Shown one piece after another: positions 48,117-61,199 of a stretch of DNA of 64,000 nt. Made by a program: the position numbers and the translations under genes. This DNA is from Epiperipatus broadwayi. Lineage: Eukaryota; Onychophora; Udeonychophora; Euonychophora; Peripatidae. The notes below the pieces were generated by a model that was not told the origin of the DNA, made no database searches, and was given only the letters and a program-made list of their open reading frames with translations. The DNA lies in the NCBI GenBank assembly GCA_028023455.1, contig JAQFVV010000018.1, positions 4,181,800 to 4,245,799 on the forward strand. The letters are read 5' to 3'. The first letter of the stretch is position 1. Every line of letters begins with the position of its first letter.

Positions 48117-49340
48117 AATGATATATATATATATATATCATTTAATTTAAGGTACTGTGTATTTTGGTACAGTGGGAGTATTGCTGGCTGTTAAATTCAA
48201 GATCCATGAATGGGGGAAGTTCTGTCGTTTTCAATGTTATGAACTTTCGAACAATAAACTATACAATTATTTTATATTATTTCATTTAATAAATAAACTC
48301 TAAACAGAATTTAATAATATTATTTTAATAGTTCATTTATATATGTGTGTGAGAGAGTGTGTACAACAAAGTAGTAATTATTTAGCAAAAAAATATAAGG
48401 CTACAAATTATAATGTTTTTTACCAGATACCATAAACAGATAATTATACTATTAAAGACCCAAAAATCTTAATTATAACTTTGTGGATATAAAAAAGGCA
48501 AATCTTTTTAAATAATCTACTACAGAATAAAAACCTCCCCAAAGACCATCAAGAATAGACTACGAACAAAAAGGCATTAGTTCCCCAAGCTGACAGACTT
48601 CTAAGTGGTTGTTTTATCTTCTGTCTAAAAAGAATTAAACATCCATTTACCAGCTAATAATTGGATAATTAATAATATTAGCTATGGTTATACTTTATAA
48701 ATAGTTTTCAGGTGTTATTGTTGTATTATTGTCTACATTTAAACCTTAGTGTTATTATCATAGTAGATATCAAAATATTTAATTTGAAATTTTCAACATC
48801 TTTTACTAAATAGAGCATAAGAGCTTAGATATAAAATGCAAAAACAATAAAATTAAGCTGTTTTTAATCATTTCATAATTCTTATATAAGTTAAACAGCC
48901 TTCAAGTAGCTACTTCAGAACAAAAAAACCCAATCCCTCCATAAAGAAATTATAAAAAAGACACTTTGTTCATTTGGGCTTCTATTTGTTAGAAGAAAGT
49001 CTTTCTGCAGTTTTTCACATTTTTTTTGCCTTTGAGATAAAATTTAAAAATACATGGCTGGTTTCAGTAAGGGCTATATAATTAGAAAAAAATCTAACTA
49101 TGGCTTTTGAAACTTAAAATTTTTATTTCAGATTTAACCAACTAGGCTTTGAAACTGAAGTCACAGACATGTTTATATTATTGTGCTACAAGTCATTCAA
49201 GTTTGAATTATACATATAAATTTCCCAGAAATTAATATAAATAATACAACAAGATTAATATTCCAACATTGATCTATAAATAAAAGAAATACTCTCAATC
49301 CATAGCACAAGATAAAACTTAAAGAAAAGATCAGTCTGTC
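48082..49340. other. (TA)n tracts, then AT-rich sequence
   Basis: (TA)n with a short break runs to about 48140. Beyond it I find no motif-bearing frame or repeat. Confidence 0.5.
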
Positions 49341-49344
49341 ATGC

Positions 49345-49975
49345 CTCTTTATCTCAATTTATATATAGAGGTTAATCTTAAGCACTTTGGAAAGAAAGCA
49401 TAAAGATTTAAAATCATATTTTATTAAAACTATATTTTAAATTGTTTTATATTATTAGTAATTGACATTCATGACTTTTCTCAATATACAACTGGTTAAT
49501 ATCAAATCAAATAATGAAATATGTAAATATAAGTGTCTCAACAGTTCATATTATACAATGCAAAAAGATTAATATTCCAACACTGGGTCATTAAATAAAT
49601 AAAATACTCTCATCCAAAGTACATTATAATGTGATTGATTTAGTAAAAATTTGCATTTTGTGCTTTGAAATGAGAGTATTTTATGGACTTAATAGACCAA
49701 TATTGAAGTATTAATCTCAATGTATTATATAATTGCTGGGAAGTTTATATTTACATTTGGTATTGATAAACTGTAAATTGAAATTTTTTTATAAATATCA
49801 ATTCTCATTCAAGTGTGGCATACGCTTTGTTAATTTTGTATATTCAATTAAAATAATATAAAGTAATATCAAATATAATTTTAAGAAAGTAATATGATTG
49901 ATTTAAAATCTTTATGTTTTTTCTCCATAGCATTTAAGATTAATCTCTATATATAAATTGAGGGAAAGAGAAAAT
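49345..49975. repeat. Nested inverted repeat of about 630 bp
   Basis: The outer arms 49350-49430 and 49895-49970 share CTCAATTTATATATAGAG and ATAAAGATTTAAAATCA. An inner hairpin (about 49545-49735) pairs AATACTCTCATCCAAAGTAC with the complement of its right half. A third copy of the inner arm (ATTAATATTCCAACATTGAT) lies outside at 49254. It looks like one hairpin element inserted in another of the same kind. Confidence 0.65.
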
Positions 49976-51645
49976 ATGGGCTGATTTTTTTTCTCTAAAA
50001 ATATTTTATTTTGTGTTTGGATTGGGAATATGCAACATTTAATTATATTACAAAGTTCTTAAAATAATATACAGGCTAAGGTAGAAAGAGAGTAGATTAA
50101 ATTTCAGTGGTATGATACAAATGTGCCAATACATTTTTTAGATATTTTATCTCTTTGAGAAAAATAAAATAAAGTAAAATAATAATATCTTATGATTGTA
50201 TTAAAAAGAAAATAAAATCAACTGAAATTTTCTTATATAAAACAAACAAATAGAATCGTTAAAATTAAAGAAGTAATGCAAAAAAGTTTTCAAGTTGTTA
50301 AATTTATATTGAATGTGGCTTGTATCACAATGAATTAAAATTTGTAATATATATATATATATTCTCTCCATTCTTTTTTCTCTTATTGTTTTTAAAAATA
50401 AAAAACGTTATTGATAAAGAAACATGTAATTAAAGATTGATTAATTAAAATAGATATGTTAATTTTAAAGGTAGATAGCTTACAATGTTGAGCAACTTAT
50501 TTTTAAGATATGTTTTGACAATGTGGTGGTGAATCGCTATAAATTGGCTGAAACAATTTAAGTTTAGAATGTATTTTTCCAGGTAAAGTGGACTGAGGAA
50601 AGGTAACAGAAGCATCATACCTTGTTTAATGAAATTAAATATAGCACACAGTATGTTTCCAAGTAGTAGAATATATTCAAGATCATAATAAAATAATTAT
50701 GAAATAGACCAGAAAACTAAGAAAATTGTACTGCTTTAATATGAATTGCTAACTATCCTACAATGTGCATTTATTTCTGCCATATTATGTAGCTCCATAG
50801 AAGAAAATTACAAAATCCAGCACTAGTCTGAAAAGAACTGTGATGCCCATTGTCAATTGAAAAAAGTGTAACCTTGTCCAGAGATTGGAATGACAGTAAC
50901 TAACACCCTCCAAATTCTACTAATTGATACTATTAAAATATGGATAGATTGTAATAAATCAGAAACATGCTTATGCTAACCATTCTAACTTGGTGAACTA
51001 CCTAATAATGAAATTTGCCACTTTAAGAATAAAATAAATAAATTTAACTATTTATGACCAACCTGAAAAAAAAGAATTAACAAAATAAATATTTTTAGTC
51101 ATTTGTGATAAGCTTGAAATAATAAAAAGAAAATAATTGACAAATATACCTAAGGAATAAGTGTATTTAAGAACCAAAGTAGAGCTCCTAATTAATGAAT
51201 TCTGAAAGATCAAATTGTCCTCAGATTGCTAAAACTAAATATTTTAGAAATTGGAAGTTTATTATCCAAATAGAAGTAAGTTTACATTAACACAGAAGCT
51301 TTGTAGAATTATTTCATATATATATATATATTTACATATGACAAAATTTTAATGCATAATCATATTGGTTAATTATATTTAATACAAATTTATTTATTTT
51401 AAAAATGAATTATATATTTGTCTGTGTGTTAATATGAAGTTAAATGCAATATAGTGTACATTTATATGGAATTTTATTTGATTATTATTTTTTTTAGTAT
51501 GTTATAATTAAAACAATAATGAGGCATGTCATATGGGGGGGGGGGATAATTTATTTTAAAGTAATAAAATAAAATTAATGAAGTTATTAAAAGCTATTAT
51601 ATGATATAAAAATATACAATATTAAAAATCTTATTGGTTAGTTTT
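49976..51645. other. AT-rich, nothing recognised
   Basis: A short (TA)n near 50350 and 51320 and a poly-G run of about 10 at 51536. No coding relic was found. Confidence 0.45.
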
Positions 51646-51877
51646 AAACAGAGCAAAACCCTCCATACAGTATTGCCATCTGTGCTAAACAGAGTAATCA
51701 ATGGATGCCAGAAGGCTTGGGCATAAAATCCCTATCTAATGCCTACTCATCCAATATCCCCAGACTAGTTTCTGGCTTGTGGCCTTTGTCAGTGAGGAGC
51801 TATGGATCTGAGAGCATCCATTGATTACTCTGTTTAGCACAGGTGGCAATACTGTATGGAGGGTTTTGCTCTGTTTA
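51646..51877. mobile_element. Young hairpin MITE, AAACAGAGCAAAACCC ends
   Basis: Arms of about 65 bp (AAACAGAGCAAAACCCTCCA... and complement) are almost perfect, including ACAGTATTGCCA and AGAGTAATCAATGGATGC. The loop holds CAGACTAGTTTCTGGCTTG and GTCAGTGAGGAGCTATGG, shared with the 35.8-kb MITE. It is non-coding. High arm identity suggests recent formation. Confidence 0.88.
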
Positions 51878-52394
51878 TCAACAATTAATGTGCTAGTATA
51901 GGAAATATGATCATGCGATGCTTATTGGTTAGTTTTATTTGTATTTCAACAGTTTGGTTAGGTTCATTATTTGAGGGAAAAATATTGATGCAGTTATACT
52001 ATTGTTTTTGTTTAGAATAAAGTATTGTTGAAGATTGGAACATTAACCTATGTTTTAATTCTCATTGTTGCATTACATCAATTCAGTAAATATTTAAATT
52101 GTTTGAGTTTTTTGTGTCCCAAGCTACTGCTCAATGCTGATAGTTTAATGCTAGATTTCTGGCTATTACTTGAAGAGTAATCCAAAACAAATGAAAAATG
52201 TTCAGAAAGCTAAGATCATTTACACCATATTTATTTTATATGCAATGAGATAGATATGCTTATGATAGAGACACATATATATGAATAAAGTTGATTAAGT
52301 AAGAAATATTACTGTTGCAACATTACCAGCAATAGGCTTAGAGACTGATAAAATCCTTCAGTATTTTCATCAATAATTCTTTTGCTAGGTTTCA
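51878..52394. other. AT-rich, nothing recognised
   Basis: No features seen. Confidence 0.4.
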
Positions 52395-52600
52395 AGGTAA
52401 AATCTCATTACAACAATAAATTCCAACAAAAGAACTATTATAAGTAATGGAGTAAACTTATTTAGCCTCAGGGAGATTGTCAAGTAGTAGCAATTGAGAT
52501 TTTTGGTAACTTTAAAGGCAAAGATTATCTCTGATAAATACTCCATATTTCTGTTTTTTTATTAGAATAACAATCCATAAAAAATATTTAATTCAATATA
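52395..52600. repeat. Dispersed repeat R1, copy 3
   Basis: CCAACAAAAGAACTATTATAAG, GCCTCAGGGAGATTGTCAAGT, GTAGCAATTGAGATTT and ATTAGAATAACAATCCATAAA follow the order of the two copies at 35 kb. Confidence 0.6.
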
Positions 52601-52639
52601 TATATATTAATTCTAATATTCTGATAGATAAATGATGAT

Positions 52640-53840
52640 GCATACTATTATCTTCAAGAAATTCTGTATAGTAAAAATAAAACAGCTAATATAGCTAATG
52701 TTTTAATACAATAACAAATTCTTTCCTCAGAGCTTCCTTATCTCAAATCGTGTATGTTGTAGTAAAAATAAAAAGTACTTGTGAGTTTTCAGGTGAATGA
52801 AGATGGAAACCTGCATTTTTGATAAATGTACAGTTTCACCCCCCCCCCCCCAACATGTTTATAAAAATGTAGCTGCTAAGAAACATTGTATTTAATGTTT
52901 ACATTTTGTTTTTGATATTACTGTTATTTTAAAAAAAGAAATCATTGTGGAAAAAATGAATTACAATATTTACTCTTTATTTTTTTGATTTTATTAACTT
53001 ATTAACAGAAAAATGAATTATATATATATATATACAAAATTTACACTTTATTTATATCAGCTGCATGCAATTCCCAATGGCTTCCAAAATTCTATAGAAT
53101 TTTTGAGTCAAATCTGTAATTTTTATTCCAATTGTTATATTTTTAAAAAATTAAAATTTCTGAAATGAACATATAATAGAGAATATTAAGACATTGTAAA
53201 GCCTTTCTTGAATTATTTTCCCACTGTCTCACTACATAATTTATTTATGTTGGAATTCTTTTTTTTTTTTTCAATTTTGGTTCAAATGTGGGTACTTGTA
53301 AAATTTCATATCTTTTTTTAAAATTTTAGGATGCTGTACCTTATAAATGCCCCTCTACATCACGTTCTGTCACAGAGTGGTTCCAAATTTTGATCATGTT
53401 GACTATTTCCAAAAAAAATGCTGGCAAAAAGAAACACACTGAAGTGAAACAAAAAAAATCAACAATGTTATGTGTGTCTCATTATACAGCTTAAAAAATA
53501 TTGAAATAAAGCTTTTAAGTGAAATTTATCAGAATTCAATACTTTTTAAAAAATTTAACCATCTGATTATTTTTTAATTAACAACTAACACATCTTTGCT
53601 ATACAATGTGCTCTCAAAATAGTATATTTATCAATATAAATACTGCTGCTATCTTGGTTTACTCCAAAATTCAAAAGTATGAAATAAAACAGGCAAAAGT
53701 CTCTATACATATAAGAAATGGTGATCTTGTGATGTTTATTGACTTAAATACCAAATAAAATAGCTAAATAACTGACATTTCAGTACAATAAAAAGTTCTT
53801 TTCTCTGAGCTTCTTTTTTCTTAAATCAATAATATATTAT
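52640..53840. repeat. Two copies of a short unknown repeat in AT-rich sequence
   Basis: TAATACAATAACAAATTCTT..CTCAGAGCTTCCTTATCTC (about 52695-52745) recurs as CAGTACAATAAAAAGTTCTT..CTCTGAGCTTCTTTTTTCT (about 53780-53825). Between them are a poly-C run of about 13 (52839), a (TA)n and T runs. No gene relic. Confidence 0.45.
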
Positions 53841-55146
53841 TTGTCTGAAAGTTTGTGGTGACAGCATTCTACTTATAATAATGTGTTTGTTTATTTCCAC
53901 CACCTAATATAAATTATTAAATGTCTTTAGAAAAATTCAAGTTTTTATTCAAATTTTTGATACATTTAACAGTTAGTAATAGCACACAAGTTAATATATA
54001 ACCCATTGAATATATCTGATCTAATTATATATTATAGTAGTGAGAGAATTGAGCCTAGGACCTTTAGATTCTTAAATATTAAATATAAGATATCAATCTA
54101 TTTAAGTAAACTATTCTGTCAAAAGCAGCAGTAGAATTTTGACATACTTATTTATGAGGATCCCTTTTTCTCGTTTTTTAAGGACCAAATTAATGAATAT
54201 TGATAAATATATTCATAAATCATAAGTTTCAATAGCTAACAGTTTATTATATGTAAATTATTTCAATGCATCTATCGTGTTTACACTTCGACAATAAATA
54301 TTTCTGCAATCCATTATCCAAGCAATAACAATATTATGAATAGGCAAAAATAGGCTTATTCAAAGTGTTACTTTGATAACAGTTGTTTAAGTATTTATTG
54401 GTGAGTATAAACATGACTATCGTATAAATGTGTTTGCATTTATATACAAACATGTATGTAAGAATGTGTGATCGTAATTATAAACTAATTATAATGATTA
54501 TTTCTGTAAAGATGAATTGTCTTTTATTATTAAAACTATTTTTTGGTTTTTTAATAAAAATAAATTTTCATTATTTATACTTTAAATTTCTCTATTATTA
54601 ATTTTTATTAGAGACTATCACAGTATGTTTCTTACTTTTGAAATGAGTTTGTTATTAACACTTTTAATTAGAGATATTATCGAAATAAAAATAATTATTT
54701 GGGTCTTTCTACATTTTTTATTAAATAACTAAGAGATTCTTTTGGAAAAAACAGACATTTGTTTCTCTGAGGTGTTAACTGTTGATTTCCTGTATAGTGA
54801 AAACCTTGATTTAAAAGGTAGCCCATATATTTAAAGGATATTTGTATACTAAAAAGAAGTTTCATTACACATGAATAAAACTGTCAGGTGATGAGGATTT
54901 TTTTGTTAGCTCATTCGTATTCAAGCTAGCTAATTATTTATCCGACTTGTTTTGTATTTAGTATATATTTATATCATTGGGTGTAAATTTTTTAAGACAG
55001 TAAAACGTGACAAGCTAAATTTTATGATTAATCAGGCATTAAATATTATATGTTCTATTTACATTTTCTAATTTCTTGTTTCGTTTTAAATTTTAAATCA
55101 TTCTGCAGATTGAGAATATTCTATGTATTTTTGAGTTACTATATAG
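53841..55146. other. AT-rich, nothing recognised
   Basis: No motif-bearing frame and no repeat match. Confidence 0.4.
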
Positions 55147-55770
55147 TGTAATTAAAGGAGATTTGAACACAGACTTTCAAGCTCCCTTCATTCATCCCCT
55201 CTATCTTGTATAACAAATTTACATGACCATATACATGTGAAAAAGATAAATGATCTCTGATATACATATTTTGTGCTGAATCAGCACTCATAAGTTGATC
55301 CAGATCATCTCCCACATAATCAATGCTCAGTTTTATTATCTATCTACAAACTTTAGAGAAATGGTTTCAATCCTATCCACTCTCCAATTCCTTAGACATC
55401 CATATCATTGATAATCTGATGATGGAATACTCAAAGTGCTTATTTGAACCCTCATATATAAGACCTTAATATGTCCATTTAAATACAGAAGAGGGATGGG
55501 CAGTATACTGGCAGAATATGTAAAATTTAAATGCAAGTATAGTGTTTATACTTAAGCTAAATAATGAAAGGGGATTTGAACACAGTCTTTCAAGCTTTCT
55601 TCAATCCCCCATATAATTGACACACAAACCCACATACATGTAAAAGAGATAAATGATCCTATAATATATTATTTTATTCTGAAGCAGCACAAATCAGTTA
55701 GTCCAGACCATCATCTCTTCAGTCATCCATATCATTGAAAATCTGATGATAGAATGTTACAAGCCCTTGA
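55147..55770. repeat. Two copies of the GGGGATTTGAACACAG repeat (R2-related)
   Basis: A(A/G)GGRGATTTGAACACAGAC starts copies at about 55155 and 55568. Both continue with CTTTCAAGC, ACATGTRAAARAGATAAATGATC, a GCTGAATCAGCAC-like stretch, CCAGAYCATC and CATATCATTGAWAATCTGAT. The first 20 bases match the ends of the MITE at 57196-57320. GATAAATGATC...CATCATCTC links them to R2. Confidence 0.65.
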
Positions 55771-56262
55771 TGATGCCAATATTGTGTGTATTACTTAAAA
55801 CATCACGAAGTTCTAATAACAATTTTTGAACTTGATATAAAAATATTCAAAATTTTGAAATTGAAATTTAAAAAAAATCTGTCATGGGCTTTACTTAAAA
55901 CATATTTAAGTTCTAAAAATGAATTGTAAATTTAATATCAAAATTTTCTTTCCTACTGGTCAAAAACTAAAAAATAAGGTTGCCTACATAAATATAATCC
56001 CATATTGCTCTGCCAGGTATTTTTTTCTTCTGTACCAAATTTAAACTAACTCTATTAAATTTAAATCTATTATACCTTAATTTTAAAATTTTATTTTAAC
56101 TTTAATAATAAAAGTGATTACAAGAGTTAACAAATAAGCAAGCCACCAAACATATATTGTTTCTTCATATGCATGATTTTACTTTCACTTAAATTCTGCT
56201 TCTACTTTAACAAACTATTCAAATCAATTTAAAACAATAACTTATAATTTATAAACATATTA
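55771..56262. other. AT-rich, nothing recognised
   Basis: An AAACATATTTAAGTTCTAA / AAACATCACGAAGTTCTAA pair near 55798 and 55898 is a small local duplication. Nothing else. Confidence 0.4.
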
Positions 56263-56269
56263 GAACTGG

Positions 56270-56313
<44 letters not shown>

Positions 56314-56324
56314 CCAGTTCCTAT

Positions 56325-56362
<38 letters not shown>
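56263..56362. repeat. Two adjacent palindromes with (TA)n centres
   Basis: GAACTGGATTATAT and its complement (56263-56320) enclose a TA tract. A second palindrome ATCATATA...TATATGAT (about 56326-56364) follows at once. Same design as the chained palindromes at 8353-8472. Confidence 0.85.
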
Positions 56363-56364
<2 letters not shown>

Positions 56365-56479
56365 CAACACATTATCTCATTGTTAGCTTTTAATACTATG
56401 AGTTTATTTCTTGATGTAAATAATTATTGTAAAAATGTATATAATTTTTGTTTTTGTTAATAAATTTTTTTTTTTCCAT

Positions 56480-56560
56480 ATGTCAAATGCATTGACCGGG
56501 AAGCGAATTCGGGACAGCTGCTTGGAAGGCAGCGATGCTAACCAATAGGCCACCAACGCT
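56480..56560 (-). mobile_element. tRNA-derived SINE, copy 1
   Basis: The minus strand reads GGTGGCCTATTGGTTAGCATCG... with an A-box-like TTAGCATCGCTG. It continues GCTTCCAAGCAGCT (anticodon-arm-like) and AATTCGCTTCC as a decayed B box (56499-56509). The tail ATGCATTTGACATATGG then A-rich corresponds to ATGCTATGAC in the other two copies. It is a pol III promoter-type head, not a functional tRNA. Confidence 0.65.
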
Positions 56561-56569
56561 TACTTAAAA

Positions 56570-57190
56570 TAAAACTAAAATAAAAAATGATGGCAATAAT
56601 CTTACTCATCTCTTCATTACTGATAATAAATAACATTAGCTTTTACTTTTATTTACTCTTTCATCTAATCTATAACAAGTCATCCAATATTGTTTTTAAT
56701 GCAACTCTTTAGAATTTTAAAATGTTATATGAAAATGTGTATGTGCGTGGTGTAAACAAATAAATAAAACACTTATACTCTTTTATTAAAAATAATAATT
56801 ATTATATCTTCATATGCAAGTAAATAATGCTTATTCCCACAATAGCATATACAAACATCTATTATCAATTATTTAAGATGCAAGCACTGTATATTTTATC
56901 CCATCTCTCATGTTTAAATGATATTTCATCTGAGAATTAAGTTTAATTCAGAATCGCAAACTGCGATATGCATAGCTATTGTCACTTATAACTCCAAATA
57001 TTATTTTATATATATTATCTGGCACAACTTCAAAGTACTATTGACCTATAGATTATGAAAATTGATATTACATATTACATCATTCTGTCTTAGTAATCAT
57101 CTTATTGAATGCTTAATATAATAAATTTTTTTCTCAAATATAAATATTTGAAATACAGGCATTCTTCATGTACCTGGAGCTTAATTGTAA
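56570..57190. other. AT-rich, nothing recognised
   Basis: No features seen. Confidence 0.4.
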
Positions 57191-57195
57191 ATAAA

Positions 57196-57320
57196 GGGGA
57201 TTTGAAGTCAGATTTTCAAGCAATTATTCAACTATGTAAACTATCTAATGCCATGTATATCAGTGGTATGAGATAGTGTGGATAGTTGAAGAGTGCTTGA
57301 AAGTCTGAGTTCAAATCCCC
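57196..57320. mobile_element. Hairpin MITE, GGGGATTTGAA ends
   Basis: GGGGATTTGAAGTCAG on the left is mirrored by CTGAGTTCAAATCCCC on the right. The arms continue through TTTTCAAGCA and TTCAACTAT. It is 125 bp and non-coding. The ends match the start of the 55-kb repeats, so this is a deletion derivative or the parent hairpin of that family. Confidence 0.82.
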
Positions 57321-57549
57321 TAAATTCTCAAATATAAATAAAGTGTAGGTTTGTTCTGTAAATAAACAATTTCTTTAATCATGGAATAGTTTTTTATTAC
57401 TTCTTAATCTTTGTCCCAAAATGAATATCCATTTGAACATATATATATATATATGAAGATTATCTGGCTTTTATGATTATAGAATAGTAGTAAAATCATG
57501 TTATATGTCACTTACCTACATAGCTTGCATTTACCAATATGTAATATAC

Positions 57550-58620
<1,071 letters not shown>

Positions 58621-58631
58621 TTTTAGATTTA

Positions 58632-59240
58632 TTGGTGATTAAAAATGTAAAGAATAATTGTTGGGTATGCAATTATTATATTAAGAGTAAAGAGTTAAGG
58701 TCTGTAATTAAATCTGATAGCTATCAATCTGTATCTCATAAAATAGCTGCTTTAAGAAATTGTTGTTATAGAAATAAGAGATCAAATAATTCTAATAAGG
58801 TAGCTTTGTTTCAAAAAAGGTCAATTTTATAAAGATTATTTGCATGTTGGCTACTCTGATAGATTTGTTAAAAGTATTTTATTTAATAGTAATAATATTT
58901 ATAATTATGTAAAGAATAAAGACAAATATGATTTTATTTCTTTTTATCATGTTTTTATAAGAAGGTATATATAGGTTAGAGTAGTTTGAGCTTAAATGAA
59001 AGAATAAAGATACATAAAAGTAGGGTTAAAAATAAATATCTTAATTCTGCTTTATATATCCTTGAAAAAGATACAGGTCACATTATTAATTTTGATGAGG
59101 CTAAGGTTGTCTTCCTTGAGAAAAATGAAATAAAAAGAAGAATTAAAGAATTTTTATTATTAAAAATTCATGATTCCGAAGCAATTAACTTACTTAAAAG
59201 TTATTTTAATATTAAGGATGTATATGTGATGTAAATAGAA
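58632..59240 (+). pseudogene. PLE-3 plus copy: RT tail and GIY-YIG endonuclease
   Basis: Frame 58632-58832 reads NVKNNCWVCNYYIKSKELRS...AALRNCCYRNKRSNN (RT-nuclease linker). After a broken stretch, a second frame gives KVYIG, a TAG stop, then SSLSLNERIKIHKSRVKNKY (nuclease YIG and RSLNERI segment, about 58961-59040). It continues SALYILEKDTGHIINFDEAK and RIKEFLLLKIHDSEAINL to a stop at 59232. YIG is intact but followed by a stop. The 3' noncoding part mirrors the minus copy. Together they are a head-to-head pair. Confidence 0.82.
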
Positions 59241-59287
59241 TTGTGACTAATGTTTAATATAAATATTTTATTATGTTGTAGTTCTTT

Positions 59288-59331
59288 ACACTTGAGAAGT
59301 CTTCCTGTAGCAGTGAAACCATTGGTTGTGT
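59288..59331 (+). ncRNA. Hammerhead-like RNA, PLE-3 plus copy (decayed)
   Basis: Helix I ACAC/GTGT, core TTGAGAA, GAAA and helix III ACC/GGT are kept. Helix II has lost pairing (CTTCC against AGCAG) and its base is G-U. Probably inactive, useful as a third sequence for comparison. Confidence 0.5.
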
Positions 59332-59477
59332 TTTAGAATTTATTTTCTTTCACTAGTCTGATTGACTTGTGAATTTGGGATAATTTTGAAATATATATAT
59401 ATTAAAACAGGCAAAACTCACTATACGTATTACCATACATATATATTCATGTGATGAATATATATTTCGTACAAAGA

Positions 59478-59656
59478 AATATCTGTTATATTTTTATTTA
59501 ATAAATATTACCATCAGATGTTTACAGATAGCAATCAATAAAAATGATAAACTATAAATAAATACAGAAAGTGTTTACAGTTTACTATTTTCATTGATTA
59601 CTATCTATTGATATCTGATGGTGATATTTCTTACATAAAAATATAACATATTTGTC
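59478..59656. mobile_element. Hairpin MITE, about 180 bp
   Basis: Left AAATATCTGTTATATTTTTAT, ATATTACCATCAGATG and GATAGCAATCAATAAAAATG are mirrored on the right. The arms are about 77 bp with mismatches. No ORF. Confidence 0.8.
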
Positions 59657-59660
59657 AAAA

Positions 59661-59760
59661 ATTGGTGGTCGAGAGGTCAGCGATGGCTGCTTTACAAGCA
59701 GTTGTCCTGGGTTAGCAGGTTCACTTCCCAGCTGATGCTATGACCCATGAGAAAAAAGAA
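59661..59760 (+). mobile_element. tRNA-derived SINE, copy 2
   Basis: A box TGGTCGAGAGG (59666-59676), a TGCTTTACAAGCA anticodon-like hairpin, and B box GGTTCACTTCC (59718-59728) at a normal 52-bp spacing. Then GATGCTATGAC and an A-rich tail. The A box resembles Leu/Ser-type tRNAs. The cloverleaf is disrupted around the B arm, so this is a SINE head and not a tRNA gene. Confidence 0.75.
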
Positions 59761-59820
59761 ACATATTTCCATATATTAAAATATTTTAACAATTACATCT
59801 GTTAAAAATTATTAATTTAT

Positions 59821-60320
59821 NNNNNNNNNNNNNNNNNNNNNNNNNNNNNNNNNNNNNNNNNNNNNNNNNNNNNNNNNNNNNNNNNNNNNNNNNNNNNNNN
59901 NNNNNNNNNNNNNNNNNNNNNNNNNNNNNNNNNNNNNNNNNNNNNNNNNNNNNNNNNNNNNNNNNNNNNNNNNNNNNNNNNNNNNNNNNNNNNNNNNNNN
60001 NNNNNNNNNNNNNNNNNNNNNNNNNNNNNNNNNNNNNNNNNNNNNNNNNNNNNNNNNNNNNNNNNNNNNNNNNNNNNNNNNNNNNNNNNNNNNNNNNNNN
60101 NNNNNNNNNNNNNNNNNNNNNNNNNNNNNNNNNNNNNNNNNNNNNNNNNNNNNNNNNNNNNNNNNNNNNNNNNNNNNNNNNNNNNNNNNNNNNNNNNNNN
60201 NNNNNNNNNNNNNNNNNNNNNNNNNNNNNNNNNNNNNNNNNNNNNNNNNNNNNNNNNNNNNNNNNNNNNNNNNNNNNNNNNNNNNNNNNNNNNNNNNNNN
60301 NNNNNNNNNNNNNNNNNNNN
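59821..60320. other. Assembly gap, 500 N
   Basis: Exactly 500 unknown bases, a fixed-size scaffold join. Order and distance across it are not proven by sequence. The frame reported across it is meaningless. Confidence 0.99.
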
Positions 60321-61199
60321 TAAAAATATTTTTCACATCAAATGGCTAAACTTGGAAAAAAAATCATTGGTCCAAAGTAACTTTTTAGAAGTTGCAGCAT
60401 TTGTAATCGGGCAATTTTTATATCAAATAAAGGAAGTCATAATTAACTCTAACAATACTTTTAAAAAGCTCTCCCTTAAGAATAGCGATCATCAGATTAA
60501 TTGTGTAAAATGCTCCTTATTCTAAATAATTTACCTTTACAAGTTAATTAGCAGACACAGAAAATAGAGGAGTAATTCATAAAATATGGTTATTAAAATC
60601 TATTATTTATAAAGAAATTATAAAATATTTTTAGTAATAGAAGCAATAAAGCAACACCTTGTTACTTTGTGGAAACAAAAATATATTTTATTGAAAAGTG
60701 TGCAGAATCAATTTAGAAATGACGAGAGTGAAAATTATTCTATTTTTTTCAAGCAAAAAGTAGTGGTAACCGAGATAAATCTATATCTCAGAAATATGTT
60801 GCTTAATGATCATATAAATAAATAGACCATTAAAAAACATATTGCCCCAAAAAAATAATTCCATAATATGTGGAAAACATAAAGAATGATGCTATTATAA
60901 AAAATAAGATAAAATGAGAAATTAAGAGGTCAAAGCTTATTTTTGATTCAGGTCTAAATAAGCAAACCGCTCATATGAAATAAACAAAATTTTCTGGCTC
61001 TAAATAAGAAATAAATAGCTAGCATAGTGTGTGAACCAAGTATAGCATTATGGATTTAAATAATACTGGAAATCTATGAAAATGATAATACTGAGTTTGT
61101 TTTAGTTGATTATTCAAAAAGAATTTAAAACGGAAATGATTATAATATTAAATAAAAGTTTAAAAATCTATTAACAAGGATCAGTTCCTATAATAATTT
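60321..61199. other. AT-rich, possibly the 5' part of the following LINE
   Basis: Many A-rich, purine-heavy bases on the plus strand continue the composition of the LINE relic that starts near 61200, but no motif can be read. Confidence 0.35.

Noticed and set aside
55410-55440. Another hammerhead from CTGATGATGGAATAC
   Set aside because: CTGATGA is present, but no GAAA with flanking helices follows at a workable distance.
59661-59740. Functional tRNA gene
   Set aside because: A and B boxes are present, but the acceptor stem and T arm do not close and an A-rich tail follows, so it is a SINE head.
59812-60336. 174-codon minus-strand ORF
   Set aside because: It spans the 500-N gap; no real residues.
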